Shown here: positions 10,622-18,436 of the stretch, piece by piece | How positions within the stretch are numbered: the first letter of the stretch is position 1 | How the letters are laid out: every line of letters starts with the position of its first letter | Assembly: GCF_001507555.1 (NCBI RefSeq) | Contig: NZ_LQBO01000001.1 | Span: 930,001-994,000 of the forward strand | Source of the DNA: Thiomicrospira sp. XS5 | GTDB lineage: Bacteria > Pseudomonadota > Gammaproteobacteria > Thiomicrospirales > Thiomicrospiraceae | Reading direction: 5' to 3' | Length of the DNA: 64,000 nucleotides | The notes under the pieces: model-generated | What the model was told of the DNA's origin: nothing | The model's database searches: none | The model's input: only the letters and a program-made list of their open reading frames with translations | Translations under genes and position numbers: made by a program

Positions 10622-11554
10622 ATGCCGACCAAGGGGCCGCAAAAAACAACACAGGGGAAACGTATTTCACTGGTATTGGGCAGTGGTGGGGCCAGAGGGT
10701 TGGCGCATATTGGCGTTATCCGTTGGTTGGAAGAGCAGGGCTATGACATTTGTTCGGTTTCCGGGTGTTCGATGGGCGCATTGGTTGGCGGCGCTTACGC
10801 CGCCGGTAAGCTGGACGAAGTCGAAGACTGGTTTTGCAATATCCGTAAGGTCGATATTGTCGGGCTGCTGGATATTTCCTGGCAGAAAAGCGGCCTGGTC
10901 AAAGGCGATAAAATCATGCACGCCTTGATTGAACTGGTCGGCGACCAGATGATTGAAGATTTGCCGATTACCTATACCGCCGTGGCCACCGACATTGTTC
11001 GCCAAAAAGAGGTCTGGTTGCAATCCGGTCGTTTGTTCGATGCGATTCGCGCGTCGATTTCATTACCGATGTTTTTCACCCCGTTCCGTTATAACGGTGT
11101 GGATTTGATTGATGGCGGCGTTCTGAATCCGGTGCCGATTGCCCCGGCATTCAGTGATCATTCCGACCGGATTATCGCGGTGAGTTTAAGCGGTGAACCG
11201 CAGGGGCACGACAAGGTGGAAACGCTGGACGAGCTGCAGGCCGAAAAAACCGCTTCCGAGAAGGGGGAAGACGATGAAAGCATTTACGATAAGGTCGGCG
11301 AATGGTTGAAACCGTTTCTGAACGGTGGGGGGGAAGAGAGTGCCTCGAATTTAACCGTGTATGAAGTGGCGGATTTGGCGTTTGATTCGATGCAAAACTC
11401 CATTGCCCGTCAAAAGCTGGCCGCCTATCCGCCGGACTTGATTCTGGAGGTGGCCAGTGACGCATGCGGTTCCATGGAGTTCGACCGGGCGCGGGAAATG
11501 ATTGACTTGGGCTATCGCATCGCGTCGGAGAAAATGCCGGAGCATTTTAAATGA
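10622..11554 (+). CDS. Patatin-like phospholipase of the RssA/NTE type
   Basis: A 310-aa serine lipase of the patatin family. The anion-hole motif LVLGSGGARG is at residues ~17-26, the nucleophile elbow GCSMG has Ser50, and the Asp of the dyad is in DGG (Asp164, LIDGGVLNPVPIA). There is no signal peptide or membrane helix, so it is probably cytosolic, acting on membrane lipids or lysophospholipids as known for the family. Start ATG 10622 has GAGG 11 bases upstream. Its stop overlaps the start of the next gene by 4 bp (ATGA), coupling it to an outer-membrane phospholipase A. It resembles E. coli RssA; the substrate is unknown. Confidence 0.88.
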   Translation: MPTKGPQKTTQGKRISLVLGSGGARGLAHIGVIRWLEEQGYDICSVSGCSMGALVGGAYAAGKLDEVEDWFCNIRKVDIVGLLDISWQKSGLVKGDKIMHALIELVGDQMIEDLPITYTAVATDIVRQKEVWLQSGRLFDAIRASISLPMFFTPFRYNGVDLIDGGVLNPVPIAPAFSDHSDRIIAVSLSGEPQGHDKVETLDELQAEKTASEKGEDDESIYDKVGEWLKPFLNGGGEESASNLTVYEVADLAFDSMQNSIARQKLAAYPPDLILEVASDACGSMEFDRAREMIDLGYRIASEKMPEHFK

Positions 11555-12552
11555 CATTACGGCTAAGGCGCTCTGCGCGGTTGATGTTGGCGATTGCAGC
11601 CGTGAGTGTTTCTGGCCAGGCCTGGTCAAAATCCGATGATGGCGAATACGACGCCACCTGTATTCAAATTGCGATTGAAGAACAAGCTCCGGACACGACC
11701 ATTGAGGACATTCGTAATCAGTGCCGAAAGGCTCCCGGCTTGGAGACGAAATCTGCGCTGGATCAGCGTGTGGAAGCGGAAAAACGCAATCAGTACAATC
11801 AATTCACCTTACAGCTTTATCGCGCCAATTATGTTTTGGTCGGTTCCTATGATTTTGCCGGCATTAATGACAAGCCTTTTCAAGATGACAGCACGCTGGA
11901 GGGAGAGTCTTTCGAACCTTACGAGGTGAAGTTTCAAATCAGTTTAAAAGTGCCTTTAGCCAACGATTTACTGGGGTTGGGGGACCACTTGTTTGCGGGT
12001 TACACCAACCGTTCTTTTTGGCAGGCTTATACCCATAATATTTCCGCGCCGTTTCGGGAAACCAATCATGAACCGGAAGTTTGGATGAGTTTTGATATGG
12101 ACTGGGATCTGTTCGGGGTGCGCAGTCGAATGATTGATGTCGGTTTGTCGCATCAGTCGAACGGCCAATCCGGCGACTTATCCCGTTCCTGGAATCGCGC
12201 CTATTTGCGTTTTGTTTTTGAAACGGAAAGTTCAGCTTATATTCTTCAGCCTTGGGTGCGTCTACCGGAAAACCAAGGAGAGGATGATAACCCGGATATC
12301 ATTCATTATATGGGGAATGTCGAATTCATGGGGGTGACGCAATACGGGCAAAGTCAATTCAGTTTGATGCTGCGTGACAACTTTGATTTTCAGGACAATA
12401 AAGGCGCGTTCGAACTGGGGTACAGTTACCCGATTCATCGCAACCTCAATCTGTATGTGCAGTGGTTTTACGGTTACGGCGAAAGCCTGATCGATTACAA
12501 CTATCGAAACAATACACTGAGCATCGGGTTTCAGCTGGGGCGTTGGCTATAA
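11551..12552 (+). CDS. pldA: Outer-membrane phospholipase A (OMPLA)
   Basis: A 333-aa calcium-dependent outer-membrane phospholipase that removes misplaced phospholipids from the outer leaflet. It has a signal peptide (SARLMLAIAAVSVSGQAWS), a region rich in acidic residues, then a 12-stranded barrel. The catalytic signature is LSHQSNGQSGDLSRSWNR with His201, Ser203 and Asn215, spaced +2 and +14 as in E. coli OMPLA. DDNPDIIHYMGN and YGYGESLIDYN are also family-typical. The Asp149 of E. coli falls on Gly here, with an Asp next to it. Translation is coupled to the patatin gene by ATGA overlap. CCAGGCCTGG at 11616-11625 reads Gln-Ala-Trp in the signal peptide. Confidence 0.93.
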   Translation: MTLRLRRSARLMLAIAAVSVSGQAWSKSDDGEYDATCIQIAIEEQAPDTTIEDIRNQCRKAPGLETKSALDQRVEAEKRNQYNQFTLQLYRANYVLVGSYDFAGINDKPFQDDSTLEGESFEPYEVKFQISLKVPLANDLLGLGDHLFAGYTNRSFWQAYTHNISAPFRETNHEPEVWMSFDMDWDLFGVRSRMIDVGLSHQSNGQSGDLSRSWNRAYLRFVFETESSAYILQPWVRLPENQGEDDNPDIIHYMGNVEFMGVTQYGQSQFSLMLRDNFDFQDNKGAFELGYSYPIHRNLNLYVQWFYGYGESLIDYNYRNNTLSIGFQLGRWL

Positions 12553-12645
12553 AATCTGTTTAGTCGGCGGTTGATAAAATCGGCTTGCGTTGGTCTATCA
12601 AACCGATTAAAAATACACTGTACAGCAATTTTTCAGGGGTAGGGT

Positions 12646-13599
12646 GTGGCCTATTGGTTTGAAAAAAATGATATGCGGCGTTTCCGCCGCGTGGATATCC
12701 CGGCGCGTTTATTAATTGTGCCCAGCCGTCCGATTCAGGCTGGCGATATTTTCACTTATGGCATCGATTATTTCCCGCCGTCGGTGCAAAAGCGGCTTCA
12801 GCATGCACAAAGCAAAATGCATTACTGGATTAACCATATTCAGGAGCAGCAGGATATTCTGGCGCCGGTGTTTGCCGAGTTTGAGCGTTACAGCCGCTAT
12901 TTCGGCGGTTGGGTGGAGTCGGTTTCTCTGCAAGCGCGCAGTCCGCGGGCCGAGGTGGCCAGCTGGTTGGAGTTTCATGCTTATGGCAAAGGCGTTCAGG
13001 ACTTGGAAGCGCTCAAGGCGCATGCCCCCAAAACCTTTCAATATTTCGACTTGTTGAACCAGAAAATGCAAGCTTACTACCGCCACTTCAGCAAGTGCCT
13101 TGAGAAATCCGATGGCAGCCAGTTTCAGATGCCGGAGCCGCTGGACGGTTATTTTGAAATCGACGGCCTGGCGAAAAACTTTGCCGCCTCGGTCAATCAC
13201 GACCAAAAAGTGCCGTTGGTTCAAGCACTGTATTATTTATATTTGTACACCTCTTACTATTTTCGTGCCTATGACGAAATGTTGAACGATTTATCGCCGG
13301 CTTCCAGCCCAAAAGCCTGGCGGCAAAAAGAGATCAACCTCAGCGCCGGTGGCTTGTCGGTGTTGCTGGATAAGCGTTACCCGGCCAACAGCCGGTGTGA
13401 TATTCATTTGTATTTTCCGGACACCGGGCAGCGGCTGGATTTTGAAGCCTCCTTTATACGCAGCTTTACCGCAGCCCACACCCATAAAGAAACCAATGCC
13501 TTTAACTTCAATTTCCCGGACGGACACAGCCAGAAAGCGGTGGTGTTTGAAATCGAGCGCTACGAAATTCGCAGCAGCATGGAAGTGGCGGTCTTTTAA
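12646..13599 (+). CDS. PilZ-like protein with motifs split by a long insert
   Basis: A 317-aa cytosolic protein starting at GTG 12646 with AGGGGT upstream. The N-terminal RRFRRVDIPARLLIV resembles the RxxxR arm of PilZ domains, which binds cyclic di-GMP. The matching (D/N)xSxxG motif appears only near residue 230 (EINLSAGGLSVLL), followed by beta strands (CDIHLYFPDTGQRLDFEASF) typical of the PilZ barrel. About 200 mainly helical residues separate the two. If the halves fold together, this is a PilZ domain with a helical insertion; cyclic di-GMP binding is an inference. It is followed 17 bp later by an unknown small gene, probably in the same operon. Confidence 0.65.
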   Translation: MAYWFEKNDMRRFRRVDIPARLLIVPSRPIQAGDIFTYGIDYFPPSVQKRLQHAQSKMHYWINHIQEQQDILAPVFAEFERYSRYFGGWVESVSLQARSPRAEVASWLEFHAYGKGVQDLEALKAHAPKTFQYFDLLNQKMQAYYRHFSKCLEKSDGSQFQMPEPLDGYFEIDGLAKNFAASVNHDQKVPLVQALYYLYLYTSYYFRAYDEMLNDLSPASSPKAWRQKEINLSAGGLSVLLDKRYPANSRCDIHLYFPDTGQRLDFEASFIRSFTAAHTHKETNAFNFNFPDGHSQKAVVFEIERYEIRSSMEVAVF

Positions 13600-13616
13600 G
13601 TGAGGAGATTCCAACA

Positions 13617-14009
13617 ATGCCTAATTTAGGTCACGAAGTTGAACCCTGTTATATGAATGCATTGTCATTTTCCTTAAGACCGGTTGCCATTGAACTCTAT
13701 AACTATCATTTGTTGAAAACCGTCATGGAAGTGCGGCTTGGACGGATTCCTCAAAACTTGTTGGAGCGATTTGATTTGAGTGATGCCCAGTGGCAGGAAG
13801 TCTGTGATGCGGTGATTGTGACCAAATTGACGCAATTAAGCCTGTCTTCGCAGTTGACCCCGAAATGCACTCTGTATTTACAAAAACTGCTCAAACAAAC
13901 ATTGGGCATGTCGGAGCGGAGCTTGGACGATGTCTATCAATCCGTTCATGCGCAAGCGCCTGCTTTAGGGCAATGGATTCGGCGTTTGCAAAAACTTTCC
14001 AGCCGTTAA
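13617..14009 (+). CDS. Hypothetical small helical protein
   Basis: A 130-aa protein with a good ribosome-binding site (GAGGAG, eight to ten bases before ATG 13617). It has no signal peptide or membrane segment and no family I recognise. It is predicted mostly helical, with a central stretch (YNYHLLKTVMEVRLGRIP) and a basic end (WIRRLQKLSSR). It lies 17 bp after the PilZ-like gene and ends at a palindromic terminator, so the two likely form one transcript and may work together. No function can be assigned. Confidence 0.7.
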   Translation: MPNLGHEVEPCYMNALSFSLRPVAIELYNYHLLKTVMEVRLGRIPQNLLERFDLSDAQWQEVCDAVIVTKLTQLSLSSQLTPKCTLYLQKLLKQTLGMSERSLDDVYQSVHAQAPALGQWIRRLQKLSSR

Positions 14010-14014
14010 TCTTC

Positions 14015-14038
14015 AAAACCGCCAGGCCTGGCGGTTTT
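14015..14038. terminator. 24-bp perfect palindrome terminator built on CCAGGCCTGG
   Basis: AAAACCG + CCAGGCCTGG + CGGTTTT forms a perfect palindrome six bases after the stop of the small hypothetical gene. Folded, it gives a 10-bp stem with a GGCC loop, preceded by A4 and followed by T4. It is symmetric, so it can act on either strand. Confidence 0.65.
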
Positions 14039-14076
14039 CCATAAAAATATCTTATTAACTGCTTAAAGTAATAAAT

Positions 14077-14092
14077 ATAAGCAAATGCTTAT
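14077..14092. promoter_or_regulatory. Inverted repeat upstream of the rhodanese gene
   Basis: ATAAGCA-AA-TGCTTAT is a perfect 7-2-7 inverted repeat in AT-rich DNA, 54 bp before the rhodanese start. The same core AAGCAAATGCTT recurs upstream of kdsD at 31506-31517. It looks like an operator for a dimeric regulator; the regulator is unknown. Confidence 0.4.
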
Positions 14093-14145
14093 TTTTATGC
14101 TTTAATTGTCTCGTCAATTCACAGATTTGTTAAAAGGAATTCAAT

Positions 14146-14754
14146 ATGAAAAAGTTTGCTTTATCGATGATGGCTTCGGCCGTGATGGGCGCTTATGTCT
14201 CGACGGCTTCCGCCGCGCCGGAGCCGAAAGATCCAAAACGTCATACGCCGCAAGGCCTGTATGTGGATGCGAAAGAAACCCAGGAAATGATGAAAAAAGA
14301 TCCGAATGTGATTTTGGTGGACGTTCGTACCCCAGAAGAGTGGCAGTTTGTGGGTTACACCAAAGCGGCGCAGATTATGTTGCCGGGGGTGATGTTTGAT
14401 TATTCTCAAATGGATACCAAGCAAAATAAGCCGCGTTATATGCCGGCGCCGAACCCAAAGTGGATTTCGCAGTTTGAAGAAAAGATCGCCGATCTGGATG
14501 CCGACGAAGACAATACCTATGTCATTATGTGTCGTTCCGGCGCCACCCGTGCCGCGCCGATTGCGAAAATGATGGATCAATACGGCTATGAAAACGTCTA
14601 CATTATGACCGATGGTTTTGAAGGCGGTAAGCTGAAAGAGGGTGACAAGAAAGGCTTTCGCCTGAAAAACGGCTGGAAAAATTCCGGCGCCGAATGGACT
14701 TATAAAATTGACCCGGACAAGGTTTACTTTAAAACCTACGGTGTGAGTTACTAA
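14146..14754 (+). CDS. Periplasmic rhodanese-domain protein
   Basis: A 202-aa protein with a signal peptide (MKKFALSMMASAVMGAYVST, cleavage near ASA-APE, residue 23) and one rhodanese domain (residues ~40-155). The domain starts at VILVDVRTPEEWQFVGYTKA and carries the active loop CRSGATR with catalytic Cys129. Rhodaneses move sulfane sulfur; a periplasmic one fits sulfur-compound metabolism, but the substrate cannot be told from sequence. It is transcribed alone, between a palindromic terminator upstream and a strong hairpin terminator downstream (14793-14815). AAAGGA lies before the ATG. Confidence 0.88.
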   Translation: MKKFALSMMASAVMGAYVSTASAAPEPKDPKRHTPQGLYVDAKETQEMMKKDPNVILVDVRTPEEWQFVGYTKAAQIMLPGVMFDYSQMDTKQNKPRYMPAPNPKWISQFEEKIADLDADEDNTYVIMCRSGATRAAPIAKMMDQYGYENVYIMTDGFEGGKLKEGDKKGFRLKNGWKNSGAEWTYKIDPDKVYFKTYGVSY

Positions 14755-14792
14755 AAATTCTTCATTCACCGACCTCGTATCTCGGTAAGATT

Positions 14793-14815
14793 AGCGGCCT
14801 TAGGCCGCTTTTTTT
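14793..14815. terminator. Terminator after the rhodanese gene
   Basis: AGCGGCC-TTA-GGCCGCT followed by a T-run is a 7-bp GC-rich stem with a 3-base loop. The stop codon of the converging minus-strand gene (TAA, 14800-14802) is the loop itself, so the terminator is embedded in the end of that gene. Confidence 0.85.
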
Positions 14816-15999
14816 GTTTCTGGCGTCGGTGCTGGTTTTAACCAGGTGGTTAAGTTCACCTGCCAGATCTGTTTGAACCCTTTTATGAGCAGATACATAA
14901 ACAGTAAGGGCAGCAACAGGGTTTTCAGTAAATACAGCATCATCAAATTCAGCAAACTTTCCACTGAGGCTTCCAATTGCGCTTGGATTTTGAAAATGTC
15001 CACATCGCGGATGGTGGATGCGAAAGACGTTAAGCCTTGATTGATGGAGTCCATCATCGAATCGGTTTGGCCTGCCAGTCGGCGTTCATAACGAGCGATG
15101 CGTTCATCCAATGTTTCCAAGTCGTCTTGTAAGGTCTCGAGCGCTTCCGATGCTTGCGACCAACGGTTTTCCAGTCGGTCTAATCGAGCTTTCGCTTGGC
15201 TTAATGCGTTGTCCTGTTTAAAGATATTCAAACGTTCCCAGAGCGGAAGGGCTTGCCGAAGTTGTTCTATCCGCTCGATTTGTTCTTCAATCTGTGCCTG
15301 CCGTGTGATCAGTTGCGTTTGCTGGTTTTGAAGGCGTGTCACCAAGACGGGGCGTTGTTGTTGCAGCTTCGCCAAACTCTCTCGCATCGCTTGTGGGGTT
15401 TGAGGTGTCTGGTTGAGTTCATCCAGATCGTGGGCGAGGTGCTCGATCTTTTGTTGGTTGGATTGAATGCCCGGTTCGATAAAAGTGTGGTCCACCGCCA
15501 GGTTTAATAACAGCATCAGCGATAACGACAGCCGAAGAAAAATCGTCAATAAAAACAGTTTGCTCAAAACGCCCAGGCCTGGTTGGTTTGGGCGAAACAG
15601 GGCGACGATTAAACCCAGTCCAAACACCGATAAAATCACATTAAACAGATTCGAAGAAACAATGGTCAAGAGTACCTTTTGAATGGCAATGGAACCGGTG
15701 GCAAAGGTTAACAGCTCCGAGAAGCGTTCGATTAAATCGTTCAAGGGATCCAGCAGTTCGCCGACCGAAAGCGAGGCCACTCCAATGCTGATGGTGGACG
15801 TGGAAAACATCGAGATCACCGCGTTCAAAGAACGGCTCACACCATAACTGGCCAAGGCGTTCAGCAGAGAGCCTTTCAGGTAATCGTAGGTGTAATGGTC
15901 CAGGGCGCCCAACCAAGCCAATGTCAGTAAGGCGGCGATTAGAATCGCGCTGAAAACACGTCGGTTAAGCGGGTTGAGCGATGGCGGCTGAGTCGTCAT
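14800..15999 (-). CDS. Membrane protein with long periplasmic or cytoplasmic coiled coil, unknown family
   Basis: A 399-aa protein with an N-terminal membrane helix (VFSAILIAALLTLAWLGAL), two further hydrophobic segments (residues ~105-135 and ~142-170), then a long coiled coil (residues ~180-320; repeated Gln/Leu/Glu, for example LAKLQQQRPVLVTRLQNQQT), and a last membrane helix (residues ~340-368, LLLPLLFMYLLIKGF). GGAGAG precedes the ATG at 15999. I do not recognise a family. The architecture suggests a membrane-anchored scaffold or sensor-like module without a visible catalytic domain. CCAGGCCTGG at 15573-15582 is read as Pro-Gly-Leu. It converges on the rhodanese gene. Confidence 0.75.
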   Translation of the reverse strand: MTTQPPSLNPLNRRVFSAILIAALLTLAWLGALDHYTYDYLKGSLLNALASYGVSRSLNAVISMFSTSTISIGVASLSVGELLDPLNDLIERFSELLTFATGSIAIQKVLLTIVSSNLFNVILSVFGLGLIVALFRPNQPGLGVLSKLFLLTIFLRLSLSLMLLLNLAVDHTFIEPGIQSNQQKIEHLAHDLDELNQTPQTPQAMRESLAKLQQQRPVLVTRLQNQQTQLITRQAQIEEQIERIEQLRQALPLWERLNIFKQDNALSQAKARLDRLENRWSQASEALETLQDDLETLDERIARYERRLAGQTDSMMDSINQGLTSFASTIRDVDIFKIQAQLEASVESLLNLMMLYLLKTLLLPLLFMYLLIKGFKQIWQVNLTTWLKPAPTPETKKAA

Positions 16000-16305
16000 G
16001 CGGGCTCTCCAGGAATGGATTCAAAAGTCATTAACAGCAGTATAGAGCTTCGGCCGTTTTTCTCAACCGGAATCCAACCCATCGGGAAGGGGGTGACCGG
16101 TCTGAAAGGGTCCGTTTTGACCTTGTTTGGGGTGTAAAAAATAATGCGATAAGTATTTGACATCAATGGAAAGTTTATGGATAATTCCGCAATCCTTTCA
16201 AACATTTAGATGCTTAAACGAAAGATTTAGCCCTTTCTGAAAAGTGTCGATAGTCGATGCGTATCGATGTAAACGATTGAAAATACAAATTTTTTGGAGT
16301 AAAAA
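16000..16305. other. 306-bp region upstream of rpsT
   Basis: Lies between the divergent membrane-protein gene and rpsT. It contains the rpsT promoter (16157-16185) and a leader of about 115 bases before the rpsT ATG. A 69-codon minus-strand open frame covers the promoter and is not credible as a gene. Confidence 0.6.
16157..16185 (+). promoter_or_regulatory. Sigma-70 promoter of rpsT
   Basis: TTGACA (16157-16162), 17-bp spacer, GATAAT (16180-16185): a consensus -35 and near-consensus -10. The predicted start near 16192 gives a leader of about 115 bases, long enough for S20 autoregulation as known for rpsT. Confidence 0.8.
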
Positions 16306-16569
16306 ATGGCAAATTCAGCACAAGCAACTAAGCGCGCTCGCCAAGCCGAGAAGCATCGAATTCATAACGCGAGCATGCGCTCTGAAATGCGTACCAAGGT
16401 CAAAAAAGTTTTGACGGCAATTGAAGCGGGCGACAAAGAAGCGGCGACAGCTGCTTTCCGTGTGGCTCAGTCCAGCATGGACGGTATGGCGCGTAAAGGC
16501 ATCATCGAAAAAAATAAAGCGGCGCGTAACAAAAGCCGTTTGAACGCTCGCATCAAAGCGATGGCGTAA
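16306..16569 (+). CDS. rpsT: 30S ribosomal protein S20
   Basis: An 87-aa primary-binding protein of the 30S subunit that contacts 16S rRNA. The sequence has the classic start [20 protein letters not shown] and a very basic end ([16 protein letters not shown]). TTGGAG precedes the ATG. It is a single-gene transcript with a consensus promoter and a strong terminator. It sits next to murJ-ribF-ileS-lspA, its usual neighbours. Confidence 0.98.
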   Translation: MANSAQATKRARQAEKHRIHNASMRSEMRTKVKKVLTAIEAGDKEAATAAFRVAQSSMDGMARKGIIEKNKAARNKSRLNARIKAMA

Positions 16570-16601
16570 TTAACCGAATCGAAACCGATTCTGTTAAGTT
16601 G

Positions 16602-16629
16602 AAAAAACCGGGAGCTTCCCGGTTTTTTT
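16602..16629 (+). terminator. rpsT terminator
   Basis: A6-CCGGGA-GCT-TCCCGG-T7: a 6-bp GC-rich stem extended by A-T pairs, with a T7 tract, beginning about 33 bases after the rpsT stop. Confidence 0.9.
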
Positions 16630-16681
16630 ATGCCTGCAATTTGGTCTCATATTGAAAAAACGGCTTTTCCCGTAAAAAGAC

Positions 16682-16710
16682 TTCTGTGTGACGGTGAACC
16701 CCGTTACAAT
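16682..16710 (+). promoter_or_regulatory. Possible murJ promoter
   Basis: TACAAT (16705-16710) makes a good -10; a weak TTCTGT (16682-16687) stands 17 bp upstream. It lies after the rpsT terminator and 54 bp before the murJ TTG start. Confidence 0.4.
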
Positions 16711-16764
16711 AAATTCCATTAATTTCGTATTCCATTCAACTCATTTAAGTGATTAGGCTTTGCC

Positions 16765-18300
16765 TTGAAACGATTGATTAAAGCCACGGCCACGGTGGGT
16801 GGCATGACCATGATTTCCCGTGTGCTCGGCTTTGTTCGAGACATGGTGATCGCCCGCTATTTTGGCGCCTCTACGGGCGCAGATGCTTTTTTCGTCGCCT
16901 TTAAAATCCCCAATTTTTTTCGTCGCCTTTTTGCCGAAGGGGCTTTTTCGCAAGCCTTTGTCCCGGTGCTGGCTGGGGTCAAAGAGCGGGAAGGAAAAGC
17001 GGCGGTCAAAGCCTTGGTGGATGCCATTCTGTTCCGGTTGGGCGGCATACTGCTCCTGCTAACCGCGTTTGGCGTCTTTGGTTCCGGCTTGTGGATGATG
17101 GTGTTTGCCCCGGGGTTTATAGATGACCCGGTTAAATTCCAGCTTGCCTCAGACATGTTGTCCATCACTTTCCCGTATCTATTGCTGATTTCCCTGGTAG
17201 CGTTTTCATCCGCCATTATGAACACCTACAACCAGTTTGCGGTGCCGGCGTTTACGCCGGTGTTCCTGAACTTGACGCTGATTTCGTTTGCCATTTGGAT
17301 CTCCCCGATGCTGGATGTGCCGGTCATGGCGCTAGCATGGGGTGTGCTGGCCGCCGGCGTATTGCAGTTGTTATTCCATGTGCCTTTTTTGAAGCGTTTG
17401 GGCTTATTGCCGGTGCCGTCGGCGCGGAAAAATGAAGGCGTTGGCGAGGTCAAACGTTTGATGATTCCGGCGTTGTTCGGGGTGTCGGTCGCGCAAATCA
17501 ATTTGCTGGTGGATACGGTGTTGGCGTCGTTTCTGGTGACGGGGTCGATGTCCTGGTTGTATTACTCGGATCGGTTGATGGAGTTTCCGCTGGGCGTATT
17601 TGGGGTGGCGTTGGCGACGGTGGTGTTGCCGGGCTTATCGAAAAAAGCCGCCAATGAAAATTGGACCGGCTATCGTCAGGACATCGATACGGCGTTGCGT
17701 TTGGTATTGGTCATTGGGCTGCCGGCGACATTGGGCTTGTTGTTATTGGCGCAACCGCTGATTATTAGCCTGTTTCATTACGGTGCTTTTACCGACGAGG
17801 ATGTCACCATGTCCGGCTTAAGCCTCATGGCGTATTCGTTTGGGTTGCTTGGTTTTATTTTGGTGAAAATTCTGGCCCCGGCGTTTTATGCGCGTAAGGA
17901 AATGAAAACACCGGTCAAAGTTGCGGTGGTGGCGCTGGTGGTCAATGTGATCTTGAATCTGGCGCTGATTGGGCCTTTCGCGCACGTGGGGCTGGCGGCC
18001 GCGACCAGTGCGTCGGCGTTTGTGAATGCCGGGCTCTTGTATCTTCTATTACGCAAGCAGGATAAGTTTGCGCCTTTAGCGGGGTGGGGCAAGCTTTGGG
18101 GGCAGGTCTTGCTGGCCAATGTCGCCTTGGTGGCTTTTTTGGCTTACCTATCGCCCGCCCCGGTCGAATGGCTGGCCTTTGATGCTTGGCATCGTTTGGC
18201 TTGGCTGGGCGCGTTAGTGTTGGGTGCCATCGCTTTATACGGCGTGGTGCTCTGGTTACTTGGCGTGCGCCCGGCGGGTTGGTTGCCGTCGAAAGCTTAA
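16765..18300 (+). CDS. murJ: Lipid II flippase MurJ (MviN)
   Basis: Integral membrane flippase that moves lipid II across the inner membrane for peptidoglycan synthesis. It is 511 aa starting at TTG 16765 (KRLIKATATVGGMTMISRVL), with the family signature FGASTGADAFFVAFKIPNFF and RRLFAEGAFSQAFVPVLAGV. About 14 hydrophobic segments span the rest, with FPLGVFGVALATVVLPGLS in the middle. It precedes ribF, ileS and lspA. A CCAGGCCTGG hairpin with T5 follows the stop (18301-18326). Confidence 0.95.
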   Translation: MKRLIKATATVGGMTMISRVLGFVRDMVIARYFGASTGADAFFVAFKIPNFFRRLFAEGAFSQAFVPVLAGVKEREGKAAVKALVDAILFRLGGILLLLTAFGVFGSGLWMMVFAPGFIDDPVKFQLASDMLSITFPYLLLISLVAFSSAIMNTYNQFAVPAFTPVFLNLTLISFAIWISPMLDVPVMALAWGVLAAGVLQLLFHVPFLKRLGLLPVPSARKNEGVGEVKRLMIPALFGVSVAQINLLVDTVLASFLVTGSMSWLYYSDRLMEFPLGVFGVALATVVLPGLSKKAANENWTGYRQDIDTALRLVLVIGLPATLGLLLLAQPLIISLFHYGAFTDEDVTMSGLSLMAYSFGLLGFILVKILAPAFYARKEMKTPVKVAVVALVVNVILNLALIGPFAHVGLAAATSASAFVNAGLLYLLLRKQDKFAPLAGWGKLWGQVLLANVALVAFLAYLSPAPVEWLAFDAWHRLAWLGALVLGAIALYGVVLWLLGVRPAGWLPSKA

Positions 18301-18326
18301 ACTTGCCAGGCCTGGCCGTTTTTAGG
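18301..18326 (+). terminator. Weak palindromic terminator after murJ
   Basis: ACTTG-CCAGGCCTGG-CCGTTTTT begins right after the murJ stop codon. The core palindrome gives a short GC stem, the outer arms are imperfect, and a T5 tract follows. It may attenuate rather than end transcription before ribF. Confidence 0.4.
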
Positions 18327-18436
18327 GCACGCGGTTTTGGCAATGATTTTTTCGAAACGCCAGACGATTTTGCGCGGTCTCAAACCCCGGAATACGTTAT
18401 AATCTATCGCTTATTTCAGGCAATAAAATCAAACAG

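Noticed and set aside
15996-16205. A 69-codon minus-strand frame ending 4 bp inside the coiled-coil gene's start
   Set aside because: It covers the consensus rpsT promoter on the other strand, has no family-like sequence and no clear ribosome-binding site; the 4-bp overlap is likely chance.
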